Below are positions 23,005-30,649 of a stretch of 31,973 nucleotides of DNA, in pieces (within the stretch, counting starts at the first letter, position 1; each line of letters begins with the position of its first letter). Location: assembly GCA_018398765.1 (NCBI GenBank), contig JAHBMJ010001364.1, positions 1 through 31,973 on the forward strand, written 5' to 3'. The position numbers were made by a program, and so were the translations under genes. The DNA is from Chromera velia. Its lineage: Eukaryota > Sar > Chromeraceae. The notes below the pieces were generated by a model, which saw nothing but the letters and a program-made list of their open reading frames with translations, was not told the origin of the DNA and did not search any database.

Positions 23005-23891
23005 GAGAGAGAAGGGACGGGAAGGGGGGGAGGGGCGGACAGAGAGAAGAACCGACAGACCGACCAACCGACAAACAACGACAACCAGGAGAACGGGCAG
23101 AAGAGGGAAGACAGCCCCAACGCCGGAACCAAAAGCAGAGACAGCGAAGAAAAAGAAATTTTCACGGATAGAGGCCGAAGAAATCGAAAGCAAGACAGGG
23201 AACGAGTTGAAAAGAGCACGACAGGCGAAAGAGGAGAAATGAACATTCGGAACCAAACTATGGACACGCTGAAATGGGACGAAGGTCCAGTTCCCCACCC
23301 GTCCGACGTCTCTTCCCCCCTCACTGACGTCGTCTTCGTGTCTTCTACAGATGTAACAGTGGTCATCATTCTTCTCGTTCTCCTCGCATTCAGGGCACTG
23401 CAAAGAGACGACAAAGAATGAAGGAAGAACAGAAGAGACTTGAGGCACAGTTGCAGTCTCGCCTTTCTCTGTAGTGCAGGGCTTTCACCCAAAAAGAGAC
23501 AGGAGGCGGCCTCCTGCCTGAAGAACGCAAGGAAAGGCACAAAGAGCATAGCGTGGCCAGTTTTCTCGCCAGAATTGCCTCCTAAACCCAAACGGAGCTG
23601 CAACACACTTTTCTTCTCAGCAGTCAGAAGCGAACAGCTGGGGGGGGGAAGAAACCGACCAGCCAAGTCTTCCGGTCGATGCTCGAGATCTGCTTCTGAG
23701 GAATTGCAAGGCACACGAAGTGGTACCTGTGCTTACACCTTCCGGATGTGCCTGCAGAGAAGAAAAGGAGAGAGAGGTCAAGGAAGGAAGGAAACCGCTT
23801 ATCCCTCATGTGGAGCCTAGAGAGCCGACTGACATGTGATTTCCGGATCGGTGTCACGGCACACTTCGCACCAATCCCTCTTCCGACTCAT
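5499..23891 (-). CDS. ISWI-type SNF2 chromatin-remodelling ATPase with PHD fingers, zinc knuckles and PIP box, 35 exons, 2570 aa
   Basis: An ATP-driven nucleosome remodeller expected in the nucleus. The start is the ATG at 23891-23889, preceded in frame by a TGA; the stop is TGA at 5501-5499. Each of the 34 introns is GT-AG, all phases match, and the exon lengths sum to 7713 nt. Order of parts: PHD1-3 (residues 8-207), basic linker (208-360), SNF2 lobe 1 (about 355-547), lobe 2 first part (598-745), a large insertion (about 747-1383), lobe 2 second part (1384-1520), ISWI-like tail (to about 1590), acidic/Ser region, PHD4 plus C5HCH (1759-1836), coiled coil (about 1855-1930), two CCHC knuckles (2012-2025, 2125-2138) and a Lys/Ser/His-rich tail with a PIP box (2478-2485). 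ISWI assignment rests on [37 protein letters not shown] and the following IRHGA motif. No chromodomain pair (as in CHD proteins) and no HAND-SANT-SLIDE module could be seen. Exon coordinates are given in the block entries below. Confidence 0.95.
5757..5780 (-). other. PCNA-interacting (PIP) box in the ISWI-like protein
   Basis: Residues 2478-2485 read QKTIDSFF, an exact match to the Q-x-x-I/L/M-x-x-F/Y-F/Y consensus. Lysines lie on both sides (KK before, NKK after), as is common in strong PIP boxes. It sits in an otherwise disordered tail, where PIP boxes usually occur. Confidence 0.8.
6957..7842 (-). other. ISWI-like protein, exons 33-34: two CCHC zinc knuckles
   Basis: Exons: 7842-7650 and 7354-6957 (residues 1974-2170). 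Two C-x2-C-x4-H-x4-C knuckles are visible: C2012, C2015, H2020, C2025 ([14 protein letters not shown]) and C2125, C2128, H2133, C2138 ([14 protein letters not shown]). Such knuckles bind single-stranded nucleic acid, usually RNA, in other proteins. They are separated by about 100 residues of poly-Ser and Gly-rich sequence. Intron 34 (6956-6702) lies before the last exon. Confidence 0.88.
7358..7387 (-). repeat. (GT)n microsatellite beside the exon 34 acceptor
   Basis: CA repeats on the plus strand, interrupted once, so (GT)n on the sense strand, ending directly at the TGCAG acceptor of exon 34. Confidence 0.9.
7999..8790 (-). other. ISWI-like protein, exons 31-32: coiled-coil region
   Basis: Exons: 8790-8494 and 8112-7999 (residues 1837-1973). 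After a CNDC pair, about 75 residues are almost wholly Lys/Arg/Glu/Gln with regular hydrophobics, a likely coiled coil or single alpha-helix. Exon 31 has two in-phase donor options: GTCGGT after residue 1935 (chosen; it joins as [15 protein letters not shown]), or GTGTCT 30 bases further on, which would add ten residues. GTCGGT is also used at two other introns of this gene. Confidence 0.8.
9091..9922 (-). other. ISWI-like protein, exons 28-30: PHD4 plus NSD-like C5HCH zinc module
   Basis: Exons: 9922-9842, 9604-9563, 9235-9091 (residues 1748-1836). PHD4: C1759, C1762, C1772, C1775, H1780, C1783, C1796, H1799, with the last ligand in the form FCPWH. It continues without a gap into a Cys/His-rich segment (C1801, C1804, H1814 or H1817, C1818, C1821, C1826, C1829, C1836). 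The CPWHxC junction and the following CxxC...CPTSYCFDC pattern resemble the fifth PHD-C5HCH pair of NSD methyltransferases. A further CNDC pair in exon 31 (residues 1852-1855) may complete the fold. Confidence 0.88.
10354..10828 (-). other. ISWI-like protein, exon 27: acidic and Ser-rich spacer
   Basis: Single exon encoding residues 1589-1747. It is dominated by Glu, Gly, Asp and Ser, with a poly-Ser run, then [20 protein letters not shown] and a basic [10 protein letters not shown] segment. It occupies the position where ISWI proteins have HAND-SANT-SLIDE, but I see no Trp/aromatic pattern of a SANT domain. Probably intrinsically disordered. Confidence 0.85.
11203..12593 (-). other. ISWI-like protein, exons 23-26: second part of lobe 2 and ISWI-type tail
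   Basis: Exons: 12593-12322, 12040-11918, 11627-11501, 11293-11203 (residues 1385-1588). Helicase C motifs: [18 protein letters not shown] (motif IV), [19 protein letters not shown] (motif V, near 1441-1451), then [19 protein letters not shown] (motif VI with the arginine finger). After the core, [20 protein letters not shown] and [14 protein letters not shown] followed by a VLEDFIQRQ segment resemble the ISWI sequence after the ATPase (the NegC/brace area). This is the main reason for the ISWI rather than CHD or SMARCA2/4 call. Confidence 0.92.
12761..15001 (-). other. ISWI-like protein, exons 21-22: about 640-residue insertion splitting ATPase lobe 2
   Basis: Exons: 15001-14498 and 14235-12761, the two adjacent coding blocks that make up residues 726-1384. 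Exon 21 starts with the conserved [14 protein letters not shown] (732-745), which in ordinary SNF2 proteins is followed within about 10 residues by the VLIF motif. Here VLIF comes only at 1385. The inserted sequence is a long Arg/Lys/Glu helical stretch, a Lys-rich acidic stretch, then an ER/K-rich block and a Ser/Pro/Ala/Glu-rich block with poly-Ala near the end. It has no detectable domain. Both frame and splice phases are continuous, so this is an insertion within one protein and not two genes. Confidence 0.9.
14421..14441 (+). repeat. CCCCA short tandem repeat in intron 21
   Basis: About four CCCCA units on the plus strand, so TGGGG on the sense strand. It lies in the intron between the two insertion-coding exons and could form a G-quadruplex in the transcript. 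Confidence 0.8.
15453..17343 (-). other. ISWI-like protein, exons 16-20: inter-lobe insertion and first part of lobe 2
   Basis: Exons: 17343-17195, 16801-16750, 16528-16461, 16114-16013, 15613-15453 (residues 548-724). Exon 16 encodes a Lys/Glu/Asp-rich stretch ([20 protein letters not shown] and an SDDDDLDL patch) inserted between motif III and the MMRRTKEL motif. Then come [20 protein letters not shown] and [19 protein letters not shown]. The usual family sequence at this last site is LRKCCNHP; here it is CCSHP, a conservative change. The region ends in a charged helical segment. Confidence 0.92.
16123..16142 (-). repeat. (CT)n tract before the exon 19 acceptor
   Basis: Plus-strand GA repeats, hence a (CT)n polypyrimidine tract a few bases upstream of the GGCTGCAG acceptor on the sense strand. 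Confidence 0.85.
17525..19350 (-). other. ISWI-like protein, exons 11-15: SNF2 ATPase lobe 1
   Basis: Exons: 19350-19219, 18759-18624, 18296-18160, 18023-17921, 17703-17525 (residues 319-547). Conserved motifs in order: [13 protein letters not shown] (the Q-motif region), the Walker A loop DEMGLGKT at 383-390, [18 protein letters not shown] (motif Ia), VYITTYET (motif Ib), the DEAH Walker B box at 488-491, split between exons 14 and 15, and LTGTPLQNN (motif III) near 515-523. All catalytic residues needed for ATP binding and hydrolysis are present, so the enzyme should be active. Confidence 0.95.
18471..18503 (-). repeat. (GT)n microsatellite in intron 12
   Basis: About sixteen AC units on the plus strand, reading (GT)n on the sense strand, in the middle of the intron between the Walker A exon and motif Ia exon. 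Confidence 0.92.
19712..21073 (-). other. ISWI-like protein, exons 7-10: basic helical linker before the ATPase
   Basis: Exons: 21073-20992, 20512-20457, 20126-20074, 19815-19712 (residues about 220-318). The predicted protein is rich in Lys/Arg/Glu, with the blocks [20 protein letters not shown] and [16 protein letters not shown], followed by a basic KRRR and an acidic SDSESEDGS stretch that looks like a nuclear-localisation and phosphorylation region. It lies where ISWI proteins have the autoinhibitory N-terminal region, but I see no clear AutoN motif. No chromodomain is present. The introns between these exons (300-480 bases) hold only simple repeats. Confidence 0.85.
20130..20155 (-). repeat. 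AAGGG pentanucleotide repeat, intron 8
   Basis: Five AAGGG units on the plus strand; on the sense strand a CCCTT polypyrimidine tract ending directly at the CCCTTCAG acceptor of exon 9. The last unit has apparently supplied part of the acceptor. Confidence 0.85.
21501..21558 (-). repeat. CA-rich compound repeat in intron 5
   Basis: Units of CACAGA and CACAAA grade into pure CA on the plus strand, so TG-rich on the sense strand, close to the acceptor of exon 6. Confidence 0.85.
22932..23012 (-). repeat. (TC)n(TG)n compound microsatellite in intron 3
   Basis: On the sense strand a TC tract (23012 down to about 22973) is followed by a TG tract. It has the same order and orientation as the compound repeat at 519-571 in the oppositely oriented transporter gene. 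Confidence 0.92.
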
Positions 23892-24822
23892 CACGGTGAG
23901 TCTTCAGAAGGGTTTTGGCGAAAGATTCTCACTTCTGGTCGTCTTCTCCAAGGCAATGAGCTTTCTGATCAACAACTTCAAAAGGAAGGTCTTGCAACGG
24001 AGTCTGTCGGACCGACGGACCCACGGCTCTCTCCGAAAACAGAATTCCAGGGAGCCGGAAACAAAACAAGGCCTCCGGCAAACCAAGAGTAGGGGTTCCA
24101 CAAAAAATTGGGTGAAAAAACGAGCAGAAAAGACCTCTTCTTTGCTGAAAAACGGATTTTTGTTTCTGACAGATTTCAGGGCGCCGCTTCGTCAATCTTT
24201 GTCGGTCGCGGAAAATCCGAAATTTCGTTGGGGGGCATTCGCGTTGCACAGTTCCTAAGCCAGAAACCTAACAGTCAGCAAAATTTGACTCTTTGCGGGG
24301 GCCTTCCGTGGCCTTTCCGGGGCCCCGCACATGCAGTGAAAAAAACTATAGTGTCGAGCTGCCATCTGAGGCATTAGATTGCCCGCACCTTGCCTTAATT
24401 GGGCCTTTTGAGAAATCTGCATTCCAGAATTTTATAATTTCCAGGGGAAATTTACCGAGAGGCCCTCAGAAAAGCAGAATTTACATCTGTCCTAAATCAG
24501 TAGCGGGTGTGTGTCCCTGACGGATCAGAGTGGCCCCGAAAGGCGCTTTCCCGGGCCATTTTGGGAACCTTTTAGTGAGCTTTCCGGGGTCCAACATTGC
24601 GTCCGCGCCCCAGTCTCCCAACTGAAAACCGGCCTTGAAGCAAAGACCTCTACAATTGAAGGTGTCTGAAGATCTTTTTGTGTGATTTTGTGTGATCTGC
24701 ACCTTACACGTGTCGTCGAGAAGTCTTGTCGAGGTCGTTGTAGTAGTTTTGTCACAGGAGGAGCCCAGGAAGTCCGGTTCCGTTCCGTCTCCGTTACGCC
24801 CCATCCACTTCCTTGTCGCAGC
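23892..24822. promoter_or_regulatory. Shared upstream region of divergent ISWI-like and transketolase genes
   Basis: The 931 bases between two start codons pointing away from each other must hold both 5' UTRs and promoters. No TATA box or other core element is identifiable by eye. The left half is T/G-rich and lacks open frames with similarity; the right half has several CCGGG/GGGGCC-like GC patches (24295-24330, 24540-24600). An ATG at 24682 is in frame with transketolase and could give a 47-residue extension. No uORF can be judged without transcript ends. Confidence 0.5.
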
Positions 24823-27800
24823 ATGAAGACTGCAGTTTTTTGTGCCTCCGTTGCCTGTGCTTCGGCACTGCGCATCACCTCCCCTGTCGAGCAGCTTGCC
24901 GTGCTCGAAGAGCTGATGGGAGCTTCTGAGGGCTTCGTCGCTCCTGCTCAGCGCCACAATGCGGTCTCTCGCAGCAGCCGGGCTGCCCGTGTTGGCAAGA
25001 GCTCAGTTGCCATGCTCGACACCTCTGCTCTGTCTCGTGCCGCTGACGAGTCCCGTGGTCTTGCCATGGACTCCATTGCTGCCGCAAAGTCTGGGCACCT
25101 TGGTCTTCCCCTTGGCGCTGCTGAGATCGGTGCCGTTCTCTACGGAGACGTTCTTCAGCAGAACCCCGAAGATCCTCAGTGGTTGAACAGAGACAGATTT
25201 GTTCTTTCTGCCGGTCATGGTTCTATGTTCCTGTATTCTTGGCTTCACTTGGCTGGCTACGATCTTCCCAAGGATGAGCTGAAGCGTTTCCGCCAGCACC
25301 ACTCCATGACCCCCGGTCACCCCGAATTCCCCTCCTCTGAGCACAACACACCCGGTATCGAATCCACCACCGGCCCCCTGGGTCAGGGCGTCTCCAACGC
25401 AGTCGGTATGGCTGCTGCCGCCAAGATGGCTGCTGCTCGCTTCAACACCCCTGAGCACAAGATCATTGACCATCACATCTTCGCTCTCTGCGGAGATGGG
25501 TGCATGCAGGAGGGGGTGTTCGCGGAGGCTGCTGCCTTTGCAGGGCATGAGGGACTTGACAATCTGATTGTCATGTATGATTCCAACGCAGTCACTCTTG
25601 ATAAGATGGCTGACTGGACTATGTCTGAGGAGACTGCCGACCGTCTCACCGCTCTCGGCTGGGACGTGGTCACCCTTGAGGACGGCCACGACCTCCAGGC
25701 CATCAAGGCAGCCGTCGACAACGCAAAGGCCAACAAGAACGGAAAGCCCAAGATGATTGTCTGCAAGACTGAGATCGGCCGTGGTATCCCTGAGGTCGCT
25801 GGAAAGACCGCAGCTCACGGAGAGGGAGGTGTGAAGTATGTTGATGAGGCCAGAAAGGCTCTCGGACTCCCCGAGGAGAAGTGGTCAGTCAGTCAGGAAG
25901 GCAGGCAGGCAGGCACAGATTGATACATATGGGTTTCTGTTCTCTCAGTGTGTCAGTCCAGCGAGCGTGAACGAATCAGTCAGAAGCCCTGCAGGTTTTT
26001 CATGGGGTTCTCAGGGTCGTTGTGTGTGAGGGAGACGGTGTGTGCTTCTTTATCTCTCCTTGCTCCCTTTTTTCTCTTTCTCTTTATGCCCTTGTGGGGA
26101 TCAATTCGGGGGTCCAGGGTGCCTTTGCAAGACCCAGACCCGGGTCCAGGTAGAGGAAGAGTAAAAATGATTAAAGAGATGCACCGTGGGCAGCAGGGGG
26201 TGGCTAGTACCGAAAGTACCTTCTAGATTCAACATGGGGGGAAGGAAACGGAGGCTCGAGGCTTGCAGCAAGTGGGGGAGAAGGGAGAGGAGAGTCAGGC
26301 AGGAAGGGTGACCTCTTCTCAAGATTCTCAGGACATTCCTTTTTCGTCTCATTCTCTCCTCGGCAGCAGACGGTCTACTTGCATGGGGCCGAAAAGAGAG
26401 AGAGGCACATGAAATGACAACCAGCCAACTTCGGAGGGACGCTTTGCCTCTGAAGGCTTTTGCTCACTCTTGTTCCCGTCTTGTCCTTTTTTCTTGCTCG
26501 CTTGCTTGCTTTCTTTTACAGGTATGTCTCTCCCGAGACCTACGACTTCTTTGGCAAGCACAGAGAGGAGCAGAAGAAGAAGTATGAGGAATGGCAGAAC
26601 ACCTTCGCAGCATGGAAGAGCGCAAACCCCGAGCTGGCACGCACTCTGAATGCTGGTGTGAGCAAGGAGTGGGGCACTGAGGAGCAGGTCAGTGGAAAGC
26701 AAAGAGGGAGAGGGAGAGGGAGGGACAGAGAGAAGGTCACCGATTGCATGAGAGAGAGAAAGTTATAGATTGCATGTGATGACCGAGGACTTTCTTTCCT
26801 CGTTTCTCCTGCCCCCACCTCCCTGTAAGACTCCGGTCACCCCGTCGCGTCACCATCTTCCTCTCTGTCAACCGTTTTTTCTTTTTGCTCTGAGCCTGAT
26901 CTGACGTCTGTCCTTTCGAATGTCTTTTGCTTCTCCGCCTTGTTGTGATTCGCGTCAAACGGTGCTGATCCCTCAATGATGCAAGCCGGGGGGCATCCAG
27001 TCCTTGCGGGCGTCTTCAATTGCTTCTTTCGTTCCTTTTTTTCGTGAACTTCTTCTCCTTTTTGAGCGTTGCCTGACTCCTGTCCTTCCCTTCCGGTTTC
27101 TTTCTGTCGTATCTTTTCATTTTCTTTCTCCTCTCACTCTCTTCCCCCGACCTACTGGCATTGTCAGAGAACCGTTTGCACACACACTCATTTGTTTGTT
27201 TTCCATAGCCTGCACCTTCCCCTCTCTTTCCACTCAATTAACTACTTATCCTCTTCCCCCTGTCCCCCCCCCTCTGAATGCCCTCGTCACAAAAATCCTT
27301 CCTTAATTCATGCAGGTCCTCGCTGCCATCCCCGAGTTCGACGCCTCCAAGAACATCGCCACCCGCATTGCCGGTGAGACAGTGATCAACGCTGTCGCCA
27401 AGGCGGTCCCCCTGTACGTCTCCGGATCTGCCGACCTCCACGGATCGAACAAGAACTACATCAAGGACGCCGGAAACTACGGAAAGCCCTTCCCTGGAGG
27501 AGACAAGAGCTATGCAGGCAGAAACCTGTATTTCGGAATCAGAGAGCACGCCATGGGCTCTATCATGAACGGTTTCGCTTACTACGGAATCTTCCGTATC
27601 TCCGGTGCAACCTTCCTTGTCTTTGCAGACTACATGAGAGCCCCCGTTCGTGTGGCCTCTCTCTCCGAGCTTCCCGTCTCCTACATCTGGACTCACGATT
27701 CCATTGGAGTCGGTGAGGACGGACCCACCCATCAGCCCGTGGAGGTGGTTTCCTCCATGCGCGTCATGCCCAAACTTGATGTCTACCGCCCCTGTGATCC

Positions 27801-28320
27801 CGAAGAGACCGCTGCCGCCTACGCTGCCTCCATTGGTCGCATTGACGGACCCACCGCTCTGATCCTCACCCGTCAGAACGTTCGCACCATCTCTGAGGTC
27901 CCCGCCTCTGTGAAGCGTGAGGGCTCCCTCAAGGGTGGCTACGTGATCAGACAAGAGAAGGCTGCCCTCGAGGGCATCATCATGGCCACCGGCTCCGAAG
28001 TGCAGCACGCCATCGCTGCTGCCGAGAAGCTCGGAGACGGATGGAGAGTCGTCTCCATGCCCTGCTTGGAACGCTTCGACCGTCAGTCCCAAGCCTACAA
28101 GGACTCTGTCCTTCCCCCCTCCATGCGCAACCGCTTCGCCATTGAGGCTGGTGTGACCGGTTTGTGGTATAAGTATGTGGGTATGGACGGGTATGTGGTG
28201 GGTGTGGACAGGTTCGGCTTCTCCGCTCCCGGAGACATTGTCATGAAGGAGCTGGGTATGACCGCAGACAACCTGGTTGAAAAGATCCAGGCTCACTCCA
28301 AGACCCTCACACCCGCATGA
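24823..28320 (+). CDS. Transketolase, probably plastid-targeted (Calvin cycle), 3 exons, 743 aa
   Basis: Thiamine-diphosphate enzyme moving two-carbon ketol units between sugar phosphates. Exons 24823-25883, 26522-26687, 27316-28320; phases 2 and 0 match; sum 2232 nt. The ATG at 24823 is chosen because it opens a short hydrophobic signal-peptide-like leader ([15 protein letters not shown]) followed by a Ser/Arg/Ala-rich transit-like stretch to about residue 65, the bipartite layout used for complex plastids. Catalytic features: H92 in [29 protein letters not shown] at 224-226 in the TPP motif; E486 in [10 protein letters not shown]536 and H548 in [16 protein letters not shown]; and ILTRQNVR for phosphate binding. 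The section [16 protein letters not shown] and the [16 protein letters not shown] loop look more like a bacterial subgroup than plant or fungal enzymes. Introns (25884-26521 and 26688-27315) contain no other feature beyond pyrimidine tracts and a GTCA array at the first donor. Confidence 0.97.
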
Positions 28321-29350
28321 ACAAAATCACACCTCGACTTGACGACATGCCTCTGCACGCATGAACCGAAACCGAAATAATGAGTGAGTGTTCACAAGTT
28401 TTTTCTTTCCCCCCTCTGCCCCCCCCCTCTCCCAAGGCTGAGGGTCCATCTCGGATTTTGATCTCCCCCTTCCCCTCCCCTCAAAACAAGTCGCCTGCCA
28501 CCTTTTAGTCCCTTTCTTCCTTTGGGTTTGGCTGTGCGCTCTTCCCTTCTCTTCCTGTCCCGATTCCCATCCACACCGCCCACCCCCTTGGAGAGGAATT
28601 AATTCTTTTTTCCCCTCCCCTTCCCGTTGCATCACCGACCCGCCCAACTTCTTACACACCGAGAGAGTGAGTGCACACCCCGGCAGACCCAATAGTAGTC
28701 AATTAAGCAAGTCAACAAACCCACCCCATCTGGCCTCTCCCTCTACCAATGGCGGGAGGGGAGGGCGCCTACCTACCCGCACAGCAGAAAGAAAGAGCAC
28801 CCAGGACGACGCAAACCGGTCTGTTCCGAGTGTTTATCGGTCTGTTTGCGGAGGGAGTTGAGTAAGTGAGTCTGTTCAGACCACCCATTCGCCTCAGTAG
28901 TTTGTATAGAAAACCAAAAAAAGAAAGAAACGAATTGCAAGCTTGTATGGGTGCGCCCACAGATGAAAACGAGCAACCTTCTTTTCCAAAAACCTTCCTT
29001 GCGGGTTCATGATGGTCTTTTCTCTTCATGTCCGTCTGATCTCTTTCTTTGTTTTTGCTTCAAAACTGCGCTGTCTCTCTCTCTCAATCTCTTTGTAACT
29101 TTTGTCGGCACACGTTTTTTCTCTGCTTAGCGACGTCACGATTAAGAACATTGAAAGGGCCAGGAAGTAAGTGATGTGCTTGAAAGGTGTACGATGGATG
29201 TTTTGGTCCATGCCGTGGCGCATGAATGTACGACTGGAGGAATGGGATCCATGCATTTGCAGCAAGCTTCAGTGCGCAGGAGTTCTTGCTGCATAATTGA
29301 CCGCTGCTGGGTTTCTCTGGCTCACTTTTTGTGGTGAACCAGCGTAATTT
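28321..29350 (+). other. 3' flank of transketolase
   Basis: Pyrimidine-rich sequence follows the stop and probably holds the 3' UTR; an AATAA-like string occurs near 28376. Short open frames on the minus strand (28327-28692, 29026-29265, 29084-29365) have no domains and biased composition, so no gene is called. Confidence 0.5.
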
Positions 29351-30009
29351 TTCAAACCATGTCAAGAAACGACCCTGTCATGGGGGGGAGGTCCAATTTA
29401 AATGTTATATAGCAAGTAGTTCGCTTTTCTACTTCTCATACATGTGTATTGTGTGCGTACCAGTGATAGCAGATGTGATAGCCTTTGATTTTAGCGTTTT
29501 CAAGATTAAGTAACTATCATACGTAGATTAGGTAAGATTAGGTAATATATTAGATTTGACGTACTTTGTGTGAATTATGGTCTGGAAAGCGAACTTAACT
29601 TTGGACTCGTAAGCACTCGAGTCTGGTAAGTGCCCTCTCAGCGATATTTTCGGGGCATCACACTGCGTGCGTCAGTTTTTCAATCGGAGATTCACGTACA
29701 TACACGCCCTCCCACCTCAACTCTTTGTAAGTGCCCCTCAGCTTCGCTTTCTGGGGCCATTCTGAGATGAACTGCCAGCAGTGAAATTTTAGTTCATTTT
29801 TATACTATATTTAATGTGAGAGTTAAACTCAGAGTTTTAATGTCTTCAGTTTTAATGAATTTAATTAAATTAATTAGATTTTAAATTTGAAATCGAGTTG
29901 ATTTCTAGGTTATTCTAGGTTTATTTACACGAATACACTGGAACTATAGTGTGTGCAGAAGAATTAAGCTCAAATTTGTGGAACTATTTTGGAACCTTTT
30001 GACAGACTT

Positions 30010-30048
30010 TTGTGTCACATTGATCAAATTTTCAAAGTTGTGACACAA
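30010..30048. repeat. Perfect 10-bp inverted repeat, 19-base spacer
   Basis: TTGTGTCACA at 30010-30019 is the exact reverse complement of TGTGACACAA at 30039-30048. It can fold as a hairpin, with the same arm and spacer length as the one at 3017-3055 but a different sequence. No T-run terminator or known site is attached. Confidence 0.75.
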
Positions 30049-30324
30049 TAATTGTAATTTTAAGAATTTTTGACTGATTCAATTAAAATACACTTATATG
30101 TGTAAAAAAAAATATAGTTGTAGATTACATTAAATTTTACTGTGTTGGGCGCCGCCCCCCCCAGGGCATGGTTTGACACACGTCAGGGGGCAGCGCAGGC
30201 TCGCGATCCGCACATGCACATATGAACAAATCATCTATAGCAAATCAAACATGCCCCCACAAACAAATCTAGTAACAAATCATGTATGACGAAGATATGA
30301 GTCAGACGGTGTTTACGGTGGAGC

Positions 30325-30364
<40 letters not shown>
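30325..30364. repeat. (TA)n(GA)n microsatellite
   Basis: About eleven TA units directly followed by about nine GA units in the AT-rich block. It is not near any gene start I can define. Confidence 0.9.
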
Positions 30365-30365
<1 letters not shown>

Positions 30366-30566
30366 GCCCTGCACTATTTAAAAAAAAAAAAAATCTGAAA
30401 AGAGACATGGTCTAGAACACGGTGGATCTTGCGAAGAACACTGTATTCACTGTCCTGCAGTCGAAGGTAAAAAGGTGATCGACGATGCGGTGCATCGATT
30501 GTTAGCGTGCGTGATAGGGGTGTAAGAACAAGGGGGGGGGGATGCGTTCGAACTCTTAGAACTCCA

Positions 30567-30649
30567 GATCCGACGGGGTCCCCCTCGTTCGAGCTCTAGG
30601 GAGATCAGACCCCTATGAACGGGGACCCCCCCGTTCGGAGAGCTCTAGG
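30567..30649. repeat. GC-rich palindromic repeat, two adjacent units
   Basis: Unit 1 (30567-30600) reads GATCCGACGGGGTCCCCC, then CGTTCGAGCTCTAGG with one T inserted. Unit 2 (30617-30649) has GAACGGGG pairing with CCCCGTTC (30629-30636) across a four-base loop, and ends with the same GAGCTCTAGG. Unit 1 is also repeated at 31639-31672. This is a local family of G-run/C-run hairpins in an otherwise AT-rich region. Confidence 0.8.

Larger units (their letters stand above)
21418..23891 (-). other. ISWI-like protein, exons 1-6: three tandem PHD fingers
   Basis: Exons: 23891-23834, 23751-23660, 23397-23329, 22725-22654, 22247-21934, 21471-21418. PHD1 uses C8, C11, C20, C25, H30, C33, C51, C54. PHD2 uses C64, C67, C85, C88, H93, C96, C109, C112. 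PHD3 uses C167, C170, C179, C182, H187, C190, C204, C207. All 24 C4HC3 ligands are present, and every finger is assembled across at least one intron; this perfect restoration is the strongest support for the splice model. PHD fingers typically read methylated or unmodified histone H3 tails. A charged spacer (113-165) separates PHD2 and PHD3. Intron 3 (23328-22726) is 603 bases and carries the large TC/TG repeat. Confidence 0.93.
29351..30566. other. Second AT-rich block, no gene seen
   Basis: Sharp drop in GC after about 29350, with TTAATT and AATTAAATTAATTAG type strings. It holds small direct repeats (AGATTAGGTA twice at 29526-29547; an imperfect pair built on GTAAGTGCCCCTCAG at about 29626 and 29728) and no open frame of note. 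It mirrors the AT-rich block at 2845-4340 on the other side of the gene cluster. Confidence 0.55.

Noticed and set aside
24682..24822. Longer transketolase start at an upstream in-frame ATG
   Set aside because: The extension would bury the hydrophobic leader that starts at 24823; the downstream ATG gives a sensible targeting sequence.
27238..28296. 352-residue open frame on the minus strand
   Set aside because: Antisense of transketolase exon 3; Gly/His/Asp-rich shadow with no domain.
28327..29365. Several short minus-strand frames after transketolase
   Set aside because: Each is under 125 residues with biased composition and no similarity; they overlap the likely 3' UTR.
30541..30600. tRNA-like GTTCGAACTC / GTTCGAGCTC T-loop signals
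   Set aside because: No acceptor stem, anticodon arm or A box at proper spacing; the strings belong to the GC-rich palindromic repeat.
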